DNA of 64,000 nt from Pollenia angustigena (GCA_930367215.1 OV884059.1:34525882-34589881), one strand, 5' to 3'; positions 32,651 to 44,727 are shown, counted from the first letter of the stretch. Translations and numbers: made by a program. The notes: generated from the sequence alone by a model not told the origin.

Positions 32651-33540
32651 TGGTCTCCAAAAACCTAAAACCTTCGATTAAAACATCAAATACCTTTACA
32701 TTGCCCCAGGGTACATTTTTGGTGTGCCTTATCCACGCATGAGAAAATTGGGTCATTTATTTTTTTAAATTCTCGAAAAACAAGGCTCCGTGTTGAACAG
32801 TGTGTTCAAGTCGACACAAGACATGTGGATGACATAATCTTTAAAAAATAAAACCCGCATTTCCATTCTACCGTTCAATGCTTTTAATAAAACTTTGTGT
32901 CAATTATTAAAATTTTTATTTAAGTTTGAAAATATAAATCTGCTATCAGATACCCCGTATTTTTTTAATTAAATAACATTTATTTATAAAACATTTATTT
33001 TTATTTATTTTTTTTAAAGCATTATGTAATGGTTAATGGTTTTGCTTTGTTGTTTTTGTCACTAAAAATATGTTTTATTGTGTTTAAAACAGTAATTTTT
33101 ATTTGCCGTTTTTTCATAATTTGATTTCCGATTTGTTTTTGAAAATATGCCGATTTTTTACTACAACCATCTGGCACCCCTGGTTGAGATCTTATACAAA
33201 TTTTTACAAACTCTCTTATTTTCATCAACTCGCACACAATATTTAAAAATACAACAGATTACCACAGATATTGTAGAAATACTTACGGTGACAACAGATG
33301 TTTGTAAGCAAAAAAAAAAATGTTATGACACACTCAATCCAAAACCATAAGCATCTGTTTTTGTTTTTAAGATATGGTGAGTGGGCAAAAGCAAAACCAT
33401 ACAATATCAGTTACACTCATTCTCTCATTTATATCAGTAGTAACAGATATATATCTGGTGTATCTGTTTCAACAATACTTACTGATACACTCGTGCAGGT
33501 CTTTATATCTAACTGATAATGGTGCCATGCATAAGTATTA
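32651..33540. other. non-coding DNA before polB
   Basis: AT-rich, no recognisable gene. Many CAGAT/ATCTG words occur at 33,240-33,510. It ends where the polB C-terminal frame begins. Confidence 0.45.
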
Positions 33541-34920
33541 ATTTCATCATTTTTTATCTCCGCTTACTATCAATAAAATTTAAAGCTATCTTATTCACTT
33601 CATTTGTTAATATTGTGTGTAGCTTAGATGTGAATGTATACATGCATGCTCCTACTGCTTCCTTATTAAATAAGACATTTTTATAATCATTAATACTATA
33701 ATTTTCTACCACGCACTTTTTAACCCCCTTAGCTTTCTTAACATCTCTATCATCTTCAACTGTGAAGGAATAAACTTTGGGTCCTAATCCTACATATTCA
33801 GTGATGAATTTACCCTCAGTTTCATCTTTCATCATTCCAATAACTTTTTTATTTAATTGCGGAAAGTTAAATGGATTGTTTTTTGAATATGCAGATGTGT
33901 CAAAGAGTGTTTTTAAATCTCCTCTTATATCGTCATAGAAATCGTCAGTTTTAATTGAATAAATGAAAGAGTCAGTGTCCATGTAATTAAGATTTATATT
34001 ATCTCCGAATTTAGGTTTCATGTACTCATAATGGAAATCATACATTTTCCATTTTGAAAGATCAAGTACACAAAAGCCTAAATAAATTGGTTTATTACAA
34101 TATGTCAAAGTTTTATTCATTTGTACAGCCCATAATTTATCGGTAAACTGTGAAATACTATGAAAATTTGGTTTTGCTATAAGTTCACCTACACCTAATC
34201 GGTTACGGTTGGTACGACCCCATTCACTAACCAACCGAACGTCTTTTCTCTTATCGACGTTTTCCATGGTTTTACCATACACAGCATTATTGAGCAATTT
34301 ATAGAAGTCTTTTTCAAATTGGTTATTAGCTTCTGTTCTGTATGTAGTATTTAAATCTATGTATGTTTTTAACCATGGTTTTTGATTTTAAAATTCGGTG
34401 AACTTTTTCCAAAACCAATCCATTATTTAAACATTGCTCTAATGTTTTATAATGTATGACATATTTATTTTTGTCAGATAGGTCAGCAATTAATTATTCA
34501 TATTTAGTGCCACCTATTATTTTATTTTCCACACAGAATGGTAGGTCATTATGATAATCATGACAGTTGGACGGGTATGATAAATCGACTTCATAAATAT
34601 AACCAACATCTGAGTTATGTGGAATATTTTTGGAGTGAATGAAGTTATTTGTCCAACTGAAGCCTCCATATGGTAGTGATTCTGACATTGCCCAACCATA
34701 AAGATTATTTGCGTCTAAATATAAAATGTATTCGGAAGGTTTCGTAGGATCATAATCGTTAAGATATTTATGATTAGCCTTACTATACCTCTTACTACAT
34801 TGTGAAAGACCACCACGAATTCCTCGTTTAATAAAATTATACATTTCTAGATCTGTTAATAACTCTAGCTCAATTCTTGTATATTTTAGCATTGCATCCC
34901 AAGAAAGGCCTGACATGGTA

Positions 34921-36298
34921 TAATAATGTGTAGGATCTAGGTTATAAATCTTCTTACAGAGTCTTCTGAAGTTTTCAAATATATCTGTAAGTAATAATAC
35001 GTCAGTTTTTAAGTATAGTTCCATGTTATCCCTAATAGTCTCACAATCAAATTTTGTCCATATATTCTGTGCTAATAAATAGTCTTCTTCTGAGCATTTT
35101 TTATCATTTAGCCTACTGTAAAATGCTTCAATTGGTGGAAGTTGCTTTTCACTTAATTTTCCAAATGAATTTAAATATTCATAAGGAAAAACACCCTTTC
35201 GCTTCATAAGAGAAAACTTCTCAGCATCTGGAAAATATTTTCTAATAGCATTTAAATCTTGGTCATTGAGGTTACTAGCTAATGATTCCAAGCCAGATGC
35301 CATAAATCTTAAAGAGTCTAAAAACCTAAGCTCAATTTTTTTTTCCAGTTTTATAATCTCGCACCTTTGCAAGTTGTTTTGAAATTATATGCTGAGGAAT
35401 ATTTTGCTTCACTTTTCTTATGTACAACTCATTTATATAATCATCAATTTCTTCATCGGTAATACCCGAACAGTATGCGACAAAGAAATGTATAATTCTT
35501 TATTTATTGGAATTACATTAGTCTCGCCTTTAATACTAAGTAATTCTTTAATAAATAAGTGACAATCATATTTCGAAAAATTGTAGAAAAATATAGGAAT
35601 AAAAATATATAATAATGTGTAGGATCTAGGTTATAAATCTTCTTACAGAGTCTTCTGAAGTTTTCAAATATATCTGTAAGTAATAATACGTCAGTTTTTA
35701 AGTATAGTTCCATGTTATCCCTAATAGTCCCACAATCAAATTTTGTCCATATATTCTGTGCTAGTAAATAGTCTTCTTCTGAGCATTTTTTATCATTTAG
35801 CCTACTGTAAAATGCTTCAATTGGTGGAAGTTGCTTTTCACTTAATTTTCCAAATGAATTTAAATATTCATAAGGAAAAACACCCTTTCGCTTCATAAGA
35901 GAAAACTTCTCAGCATCTGGAAAATATTTTCTAATAGCATTTAAATCTTGGTCATTGAGGTTACTAGCTAATGATTCCAAGCCAGATGCCATAAATCTTA
36001 AAGAGTCTAAAAACCTAAGCTCAATTTTTTTCCAGTTTTATAATCTCGCACCTTTGCAAGTTGTTTTGAAATTATATGCTGAGGAATATTTTGCTTCACT
36101 TTTCTTATGTACAACTCATTTATATAATCATCAATTTCTTCATCGGTATATACCCGAACAGTATGCGACAAAGAAATGTATAATTCTTTATTTATTGGAA
36201 TTACATTAGTCTCGCCTTTAATACTAAGTAATTCTTTAATAAATAAGTGACAATCATATTTTGAAAAATTGTGGAAAAATATAGGAATAAAATTTGGT
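34921..36298 (-). repeat. 688/689-bp tandem duplication inside polB
   Basis: 34,921-35,609 and 35,610-36,298 are near-identical head-to-tail copies (offset 688-689 bp) covering the end of ExoII through ExoIII. The junction at about 35,601-35,610 fuses GGAATAAAA to TATAATAATGTG and breaks the frame. Confidence 0.9.
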
Positions 36299-37929
36299 AT
36301 TTTACAATTTAAATTACACGAATTGTGTGCAGCCCCTCTATATTTTCCCGATAAGTGACAGTGATCTCTCACAGCTAGTTCATCGCCTAGTGCTAAACCG
36401 CAAATATGACAGTTGATAGAATTTAAAAATTGTTCTTCTTCTAAGGGGGTTAATGGATACATGGGGACAATTTTCTCATAATAATTCTTATAAATTTGTC
36501 TACATTCATTTATTAAGTTATCTACAAAATGTTGTCCTACATTCACACTGCTACTATCACTACTACTAAACATTTTAAACTTATCTAAATTTTCATTAAA
36601 ATTACACTTAATATTAAAACAATATGCACATGGTATATGTTTTTTTATACATCTACTATTTTCATTAACACTACTTACATCTACTTCCTCGAGAATACAT
36701 TCGAAATCTGCATACACTAAGAATGGAACTTCCATCTGCCTTTCATAATGCTGATATTTAATTATAGATTTTTCTCCCTCCGGCATCTTGGGAATACATT
36801 CTCCACACTCTCTCTCCTTGTGGATTACAATTCTCTCCGGTATAGTTGTATGGTAGACACAACTATTACAAAATATAATTCTTCCATTATGTGTTGATAG
36901 TTGATTTAAAAGAAGGCTAAAAATAAATAAAAATTAATTAATTTGATAGAATAGATTTTTTTTACAAAGTTTTTTGTTCATTTTATACTAATTACCTAGA
37001 AATATTCTTTACCAACAACCGTTTTCAATTTTCGGTCGAACCCGAACACATTTATACTTATTTCCTTATTGTTTTTTTCAAAATACTTTATATCCTTCAC
37101 ATCAGTTGGAAATTTCATTGAAGTGAAGTTAAGTATTATACTGGAATCAAGCGTAATAATTTGCTCAGAAATATCATTAATTTTATAAATTGTCTGCCTA
37201 TGTGCATTAATATCATCACCATTATAAAATGCTGCTATAATACTCCACTTAAAACAGAAGACGTCATTATTTTGGACGTCAACGCAAGCATGTTTTCCTA
37301 TCAGCTCTTTAGGTGTTGGTATATACTGGGATCCGGATAATGGTGATGCTTTATTAATATTGATTTCCAGACATTTTATTTGGATAAGCGTCCAACCAGA
37401 ATCTCTTTCTTGAAACTCAGACATCTTTGCTTTAATTTTTTCAAATTGAAGTGTAAGAGCTGAGTTTATATTGTCTGCCCTTGATAAACGTATCATTTCT
37501 GTATTGTGATACATATCAGTTTCGGGCTTATCAGGATGTGCCGGTAACTTGTATCGAGCAGTAAGTTCCAAATTGAATTTCACAATTATGTGCTCAGCCA
37601 GACATTATTTAATAATTTCTGAACGTATATTTGTCCTTCTTTCAAATATTCATTCACATTCAAATCTCCTTTCGGAAAACGATATGTTAAAAGTCGAGAT
37701 TTAAATGAATTTTTTATTAGTTGAATCCGGTTTCCAATTTTTTCCTGTACATTTTTCTTGTGTTCGGGTTGTGAGCAATGAATAAACCATTGTTGAGGTT
37801 GAATTTTAGCATTACAATCCTCACACATAGTAAAAGTTTCTGCATATAACTCAGGCTGTTGTTGTTTGAATGGTATATTTGATTGTAACATCGATATACG
37901 CTTCCTAGATGCAGCCGATGTTGAAGGAT

Positions 37930-38088
37930 ATTTATTCATTTCTTCTACTTGTTGTTGTTGCTGTTGTTGTTGTTGCGGTTGTTGATGCTACTGCTGCTGT
38001 TGTTGCGGCTGTTGTTGTTGCTGGTGTTGTTGTTGTTGCGGTTGTTGATGCTGCTGCTGTTGTTGTTGTTGTTGTTGCTGTTGTTGAC
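37930..38088 (-). repeat. CAG/CAA (poly-Gln) tract of polB, copy A
   Basis: About 50 near-continuous Gln codons with His and Pro interruptions on the minus strand. One CAG is changed to TAG (37,988-37,990); the same stop occurs in duplicated copy B, so it predates the duplication. Confidence 0.9.
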
Positions 38089-38378
38089 GAAGAAAATCTA
38101 TATGAATTTCAACATGTTTCTTTTTTTCCATAGATGTCATGGATATATGATTACATATATCACATGGCATATGAATTGTGCTATGTTTTTTTTTAAATTT
38201 TTTTATTTTTGTATAGATTTTGGCATATTTTACAAATTATTACACTAGCCATTATTATTTTTAAATTTTTATTTCTTTTTTTTTATTTTTAAAAACACTA
38301 ACTTTCTTTAGCAAGTTTACTTTAGAAACTAAATGAAAAGAATATATTTAAACCTTATATACACTTCAAATATCTATA

Positions 38379-39579
38379 CAGTCGATCACGCAAGCAAGCA
38401 AAAACAACAACAACAATATCTCACCATCTGGCTACCCATAAAACACACAAAAAAAGGGCTTATCAGAAATGTGTGTTTTTCTCCCAAACAATCCATAAAC
38501 ACACACAAAAAATAAAAATAAATATTTTTCCAAAAAAAGGTCTTATCAGAAATGTATGTTTTTCTCCAAAACAATCCATAAACACACACAAAAAATAAAA
38601 ATAAATATTTTTCCAATTTCTTCCTCAAGGTCTGTCTGTCGGTCTGTGTATCTGTCCATATTCAAGACACAATACCCTTATCATCTCACACCCCATAAAT
38701 TATTAATTTTAATATCAGCGCTTTGAAAAAAATTGTCCACAACAAATATTTCCAAAAATCAAGTGCATCTACAAGTACTCAGGATGTCTGTCTGCCTATT
38801 GATCTACATCAGTGATAACCAAGCCCCGAACTGAGAAAGCCCCGAACGCACGCACACAAAGATATTATGTGCTTGTGTGCGGTCGCAGAGACTGATGATA
38901 GTCTGATGTTTTGAAACGAACAAAGTTGTAATATACATGTGAATTGCCGGCCATGTCTGTGTGAAAAATACGATTATTGACTGGCTCGCGAGTCTATGGA
39001 GTGGTTATCACTGATCTACATGCATGCATACATATCCACAAAAACTAAATCACATCTTTTTCAAGTGCATCTACACAGTAAGTCCGTCTATCGATCACAA
39101 CAAAGGAAAGGCTTCAACAATGCACCCAACACTTGTGCATTGCTCCCCCAACATTTTTCTAAATCTCAGCTTTATTGCTATCCTATAAAATTTAATGACT
39201 TTTTTACGACTTTGTTTTTAAATTTTTTAAAAAATTTGACCAACTTTAACACGTGTTCATGAATTTCCCCCTAATTTTTTTCCAAATGCTCAGTTTTATG
39301 GCTTTTTTTTAATTTATGACATTTTAATTGACATTTTTATGGCTGTTTTTTAAATTTATGACCTTTATAACGACTTAAAAAATCAACGATGACCTTTAAT
39401 GGCTTTTATTACTTTCCCCCAATACTAAACCTACAGGAAGTTGACCTTTTAACGACTTAAAAAACCAACGATGACCTTTAATGGCTTTTATTACTTTCCC
39501 CCATACTAAACCTATAGGAAGTTGACCTCTTAATGGCTTTAAATCCAAAGTGAAGCAACTCTCTCATTACCCATATACT
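38379..39579 (-). repeat. right terminal inverted repeat of the Polinton (copy A)
   Basis: Inverted match to 18,346-19,318, ending CATTACCCATATACT next to GTTGTT. It is interrupted by a hAT MITE at 38,810-39,013. The stretch from 39,296 to 39,579 is particularly well conserved. Confidence 0.92.
38810..39013. mobile_element. hAT-like MITE, copy 2 (204 bp)
   Basis: CAGTGATAACCA ... TGGTTATCACTG with 8-bp duplication ATCTACAT (38,802-38,809 and 39,014-39,021). The left TIR at 18,879-18,886 holds the uninterrupted single target word (ATGTAGAT, its complement), a perfect empty site. Confidence 0.95.
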
Positions 39580-40323
39580 GTTGTTTGAATATCATTAAAA
39601 TGAAATATGGCCCGAATAAGAGACAACCGGTTTTGAACTTCGCTTTTCACAAGGACCCAGAATATATATACTTTATAGGGTGTAGGATCAATATTGTAGA
39701 AATTACAAACGGAATGACAAAGTTATATATATCCTTTTTACCTTCGGTGAAGGGTAGAAGAAGAGTAATTTTTGGGAATTCAGTATTTCGGTTATAACTC
39801 AGGCATTTTTTAACCGATTTGACAGATTTATATTTACTTGAGTTATAAAGTTTGGACTCGGAGAGATATATGGTTCCCGAAAGTGGTTATTTAAAAAAAA
39901 AAAATTAAATCTGGTCATAAAATATGTTCTACTAAAAAAAATCCGATATTTTGGTATCTACGTCATATCCATAGTACGTATGGCAGCCCTAAAATTTAGG
40001 TTTTTTAGCCCATTTTTGAAGTATTTTGCTCATAAATTACCCATTGTCTAACCAATTTGATAGTTTTATATACCGACGTGTTAAGGAAGAATTTTACCAT
40101 TCACTTAATTTATATTTATATATAAACATTTATATATACTTGTATACATATATTTTAACAAACTTAATTATAAAAAAGAGTAATTTTTGGGGATTCAGTA
40201 TTTCGGTTATAACTCAGCCATTTTTTAACCGATTTGACAGATTTATATACCGACGTGTTGAAGAAGAAATTTACCATTTACTTTAGTTATAAAGCTTGGA
40301 CTCGGGTGATCTATGGTTCCCTA
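39580..40323 (+). repeat. right flank: dispersed repeat after the Polinton
   Basis: Continues the repeat interrupted at 18,345: GTTGTTTGAATATC, then CCGGTTTTGAACTTCGC, CCAGAATATATATACTTTAT, GGTGAAGGGTA and TTTTTTAACCGATTTGACAG blocks. It ends abruptly at ATGGTTCCCT, where sequence jumps back to the middle of polB: the duplication breakpoint. Confidence 0.8.
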
Positions 40324-40921
40324 GGTTACTAGCTAATGATTCCAAGCCAGATGCCATAAATCTTAAAGAGTCTAAAAACCTAAGCTCAATTTTTTTTAAG
40401 TTTTATAATCTCGCACCTTTGCAAGTTGTTTTGAAATTATATGCTGAGGAATATTTTGCTTCACTTTTCTTATGTACAACTCATTTATATAATCATCAAT
40501 TTCTTCATCGGTATATACCCGAACAGTATGCGACAAAGAAATGTATAATTCTTTATTTATTGGAATTACATTAGTCTCGCCTTTAATACTAAGTAATTCT
40601 TTAATAAATAAGTGACAATCATATTTTGAAAAATTGTGGAAAAATATAGGAATAAAATTTGGTATTTTACAATTTAAATTACACGAATTGTGTGCAGCCC
40701 CTCTATATTTTCCCGATAAGTGACAGTGATCTCTCACAGCTAGTTCATCGCCTAGTGCTAAACCGCAAATATGACAGTTGATAGAATTTAAAAATTGTTC
40801 TTCTTCTAAGGGGGTTAATGGATACATGGGGACAATTTTCTCATAATAATTCTTATAAATTTGTCTACATTAATTTATTAAGTTATCTACAAAATGTTGT
40901 CCTACATTCACACTGCTACTA

Positions 40922-41438
40922 CAGTACTTTTCGCTTATAGTCACATCCTTTAGTTGCAACCATAACGTGGACTATATCGCTTATGTGACTATAAGGCTTA
41001 TTTATTCATTATAAATTACACTGAAATCAGGCTTATGGTTTTACAACAGAGTTGCATACTGTATAAAAACTAATTAAAATAATAACAAGATATTTCATAG
41101 GTGATAAGAACGGCAAAAACTAATATTTTACGAGTAGAGAGTTGATGACAAAAATTAAATGATTTGATTCATTCTTTCTTTGGACAGCTTTTTGATTCGA
41201 AAATTAAAAAGAACTTAGTAAATGTTGCTAATGTGACTATAACGCCATTAATTTGCTTTACTTATCCCTTTGATGACTGTTGATGGATGGCATATATGGC
41301 AAATGTGCTTATATCGCTAAATGGACTATAACGTTAAAACTTTATATTAATTTTACTTATAGGGGCAAAATAAACAGATAAAATGGACTATATCGCTAAT
41401 GTGACTATAAGCGTTGTGACTATAAACGAAAAGTACTG
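40922..41438. mobile_element. pogo/Tigger-like MITE with subterminal repeats (517 bp)
   Basis: Ends CAGTACTTTTCG ... CGAAAAGTACTG between TA dinucleotides (40,920-21 and 41,439-40). The word TATAGTCACAT or its complement occurs repeatedly near both ends, several times paired with CTATATCGC. Copy A holds the empty site (single TA at the corresponding spot near 36,555). Confidence 0.88.
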
Positions 41439-42041
41439 TATCACTACTACTAAACATTTTAAACTTATCTAAATTTTCATTAAAATTACACTTAATATTA
41501 AAACAATATGCACATGGTATATGTTTTTTTATACATCTACTATTTTCATTAACACTACTTACATCTACTTCCTCGAGAATACATTCGAAATCTGCATACA
41601 CTAAGAATGGAACTTCCATCTGCCTTTCATAATGCTGATATTTAATTATAGATTTTTCTCCCTCCGGCATCTTGGGAATACATTCTCCACACTCTCTCTC
41701 CTTGTGGATTACAATTCTCTCCGGTATAGTTGTATGGTAGACACAACTATTACAAAATATAATTCTTCCATTATGTGTTGATAGTTGATTTAAAAGAAGG
41801 CTAAAAATAAATAAAAATTAATTAATTTGATAGAATAGATTTTTTTTTACAAAGTTTTTTGTTCATTTTATACTAATTACCTAGAAATATTCTTTATTAA
41901 AATATAGTGCTTTTTACTCCCGCACGCACTTTCCAAAAGCAGCAAATTAATATGTACTTACTTTTCACTTTTTGTGATGTAGTATGGACCAACAACCGTT
42001 TTCAATTTTCGGTCGAACCCGAACACATTTATACTTATTTC

Positions 42042-43023
42042 CAGGGTTTAAAAGCATCCATCAGCTGAATGCTTTTTATTTTTGCTTTTGCCACTGCTAT
42101 TGAAATTTGTAATTTTTTTTCCAACAGCCAATGTTTTGTTTTTCGTTTGTGCAAAAAAGCAAATCTCCTATTTTGTATATTTTTATTTTCTGACAACTGC
42201 TTTTTTACCAGCCAGCGACAAAAATGGACAACCACATAAAAAGCAAAAGCTAAAAAAAATTATTTCGCCTTTTGCTTTTTTACTTTTTCCTGAAAGAAGA
42301 GCTAGTTAAAAAAGACAAACCAAAAAAAAAATCTAAAATTCAAAGAACAAAAATTCTTCTCTGGCTGGTTATAACAAAAAGCCGATTCAATAAAATGAAA
42401 AGCAGCGGAAGTGTGTGCTAAAAGCAGTCTGAGCAGAGCTATTAGCTCTGCAAAAAGGCAGATTACAACGAAAAAATACTGATCAGTGTACAAGCAACAT
42501 GGTTTTTTTATGGTGATGAGGAAAAATAAATTTTTGCCTTTCTTTAGTAATGTTGTAGTAATGTTGTTGTTGCTCGCCAAACAAATAAAAAATTCTTGTT
42601 GTGTTTGTTTTGCATGAAAAATATCACTTGTCGTCGTCGAGTATTTTTTTTCGCAATCATGTGCCTTTGCAACCTTTTTTGCTGCTTTTATCTCCTATTT
42701 TGCGGCTATTAGCATGCATTGGTTTTTGATTTGGCGGCTGTTTGACAGAAGCTGTTTGTTTCATTCTTTTTCCTACCTATTTTTTCCTACAACATAAAAG
42801 TAATTGCCGTTGCTTTTTGAGTTCCATCAAATTGTTAAAAAAGCAAAAGCTGAAAAAAGCCAGTGCCAATTATTTTGTGTGTTTATTTTGCTGCTGCTTT
42901 TGAAAAGTGTGGGCTTTTTTAGCAGTGGAACTTGTCGGCTTTTTAATTTTGATTTTTTTTTTAATAGGAAAAAGGCAAAATTTGGCTGCTTTTGCTAATA
43001 TGGCGATAGCATTTTAAACCCTG
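42042..43023. mobile_element. hAT MITE (982 bp), CAGGGTTTAAAA ends
   Basis: CAGGGTTTAAAA ... TTTTAAACCCTG with 8-bp duplication CTTATTTC (42,034-42,041 and 43,024-43,031). Copy A at about 37,050-37,060 shows the uninterrupted site. The interior is rich in AAAAGCAAAAGC-type words; no transposase. Confidence 0.93.
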
Positions 43024-44666
43024 CTTATTTCCTTATTGTTTTTTTCAAAATACTTTATATCCTTCACATCAGTTGGAAATTTCATTGAAGTGAAGTTAAG
43101 TATTATACTGGAATCAAGCGTAATAATTTGCTCAGAAATATCATTAATTTTATAAATTGTCTGCCTATGTGCATTAATATCATCACCATTATAAAATGCT
43201 GCTATAATACTCCACTTAAAACAGAAGACGTCATTATTTTGGACGTCAACGCAAGCATGTTTTCCTATCAGCTCTTTAGGTGTTGGTATATACTGGGATC
43301 CGGATAATGGTGATGCTTTATTAATATTGATTTCCAGACATTTTATTTGGATAAGCGTCCAACCAGAATCTCTTTCTTGAAACTCAGACATCTTTGCTTT
43401 AATTTTTTCAAATTGAAGTGTAAGATCTGAGTTTATATTGTCTGCCCTTGATAAACGTATCATTTCTGTATTGTGATACATATCAGTTTCGGGCTTATCA
43501 GGATGTGCCGGTAACTTGTATCGAGCAGTAAGTTCCAAATTGAATTTCACAATTATGTGCTCAGCCAGACAATTATTTAATAATTTCTGAACGTATATTT
43601 GTCCTTCTTTCAAATATTCATTCACATTCAAATTCAAATCTCCTTTCGGAAAACGATATGTTAAAAGTCGAGATTTAAATGAATTTTTTATTAGTTGAAT
43701 CCGGTTTCCAATTTTTTCCTGTACATTTTTCTTGTGTTCGGGTTGTGAGCAATGAATAAACCATTGTTGAGGTTGAATTTTAGCATTACAATCCTCACAC
43801 ATAGTAAAAGTTTCTGCATATAACTCAGGCTGTTGTTGTTTGAATGGTATATTTGATTGTAACATCGATATACGCTTCCTAGATGCAGCCGATGTTGAAG
43901 GATATTTATTCATTTCTTCTACTTGTTGTTGTTGCTGTTGTTGTTGTTGTTGTTGCGGTTGTTGATGCTACTGCTGCTGTTGTTGCGGCTGTTGTTGTTG
44001 CTGGTGTTGTTGTTGTTGCGGTTGTTGATGCTGCTGCTGTTGTTGTTGTTGTTGCTGTTGTTGACGAAGAAAATCTATATGAATTTCAACATGTTTCTTT
44101 TTTTCCATAGATGTCATGGATATATGATTACATATATCACATGGCATATGAATTGTGCTATGTTTTTTTTTTAATTTTTTTATTTTTGTATAGATTTTGG
44201 CATATTTTACAAATTATTACACTAGCCATTATTATTTTTAAATTTTTATTTCTTTTTTTTTATTTTTAAAAACACTAACTTTCTTTAGCAAGTTTACTTT
44301 AGAAACTAAATGAAAAGAATATATTTAAACCTTATATACACTTCAAATATCTATACAGTCGATCACGCAAGCAAGCAAAAACAACAACAACAATATCTCA
44401 CCATCTGGCTACCCATAAAACACACAAAAAAAGGGCTTATCAGAAATGTGTGTTTTTCTCCCAAACAATCCATAAACACACACAAAAAATAAAAATAAAT
44501 ATTTTTTAATCCAAATTTTTAATATTTTTAATTAGGCTTAAGTTCATGAAATTTAATTTTTATTAAATTATTTTTATGAAGAAAGGAATTTTTACAACAT
44601 GAAAATCAATTAAAATTGTTATTGATAATCTTTCATTCTTGACGTGGCTCGGGCTCGAACCCTGGC

Positions 44667-44727
44667 CGGCAGGTTACCATGACATGTTTCGATCGCAACC
44701 ACTCGATCTCCTCAGATGGATTTGCCG
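44667..44727 (-). ncRNA. type I hammerhead ribozyme, unit 1
   Basis: Minus strand in order: CGGCA-AAT-CCAT (stem I 5' side with internal loop), CTGAGGA (conserved CUGANGA box), stem II GATCG/CGATC with loop AGTGGTTG, GAAA, a minimal stem III C-AT-G with the palindrome ACATGT, cleavage triplet GTC, then ATGG-TAACC-TGCCG closing stem I. All core positions match. The very short stem III suggests pairing between two ribozymes in a multimer. Predicted cut between 44,681 and 44,680. Confidence 0.85.

Larger units (their letters stand above)
33554..38170 (-). pseudogene. polB: protein-primed DNA polymerase B of the Polinton (copy A)
   Basis: The enzyme that would replicate the element. From ATG 38,170: a C2H2-like finger, a long poly-Gln tract, the 300-residue N-terminal region, a 79-bp intron (about 36,917-36,995), ExoI VYADFECI (about 36,715), a CxxC...HxxH insertion (CHICGLALG, DHCHLSGKYRG), ExoII HNFSKYDCHLF (about 36,250), ExoIII YLKTDVLLLTD, motif A YLDANNLYGWAM (about 34,715), motif B NNAVYGKTMEN (about 34,285) and motif C YMDTDSF (about 33,980). 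Breaks: TAG in the Gln tract (37,988-90), a 1-nt deletion near 37,600, a deletion of about 95 bp at 37,012, A-run slippage near 36,040 and 35,345, a 689-bp internal tandem duplication, TAA at 34,494 and a frameshift near 34,387. Catalytic motifs survive but the gene is dead. Confidence 0.92.
18346..39579 (+). mobile_element. Polinton/Maverick element with TIRs and 6-bp target duplication
   Basis: A large self-synthesising DNA transposon. It starts AGTATATGGGTAATG and ends CATTACCCATATACT, giving the AG...CT ends of the group. GTTGTT lies immediately outside both ends (18,340-18,345 and 39,580-39,585), matching the 6-bp duplication Polintons make. Gene content agrees: integrase, A32-type ATPase, adenain-like protease, penton and major capsid pieces, a DUF8207-like protein and a protein-primed polB on the opposite strand. 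Nearly every gene carries a stop, frameshift or insertion, so the copy is dead. Insertions inside it: 20,055-21,462, 21,977-22,718, 27,454-28,112, probably most of 30.4-33.5 kb, and 38,810-39,013. Its right end was later duplicated (see 40,324-48,010). Confidence 0.93.
40324..44147 (-). pseudogene. polB: polB copy B, 5' part only
   Basis: From ATG 44,147 it contains the finger, the Gln tract with the same TAG, and an intact 299-codon block at 43,913-43,014 that is frameshifted in copy A. A hAT insertion lies at 42,042-43,023. The block VGPYYITKSE plus the following 30 codons, deleted in copy A, is retained here (about 41,895-41,990) but contains a TAA. Then come the intron, ExoI (about 41,600), a pogo-like insertion, the Cys/His block and ExoII (about 40,640). 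It ends at the breakpoint before ExoIII, so the polymerase domain is absent. Confidence 0.88.

Noticed and set aside
37909..38248. Leu/Val-rich plus-strand ORFs (also at 43,883-44,174)
   Set aside because: They are antisense readings of the poly-Gln tract of polB.
38885..38920. CTGATGA followed by GAAAC inside the hAT MITE, resembling a hammerhead core
   Set aside because: The bases between the two boxes cannot form stem II and no matching stem I or cleavage triplet is present.
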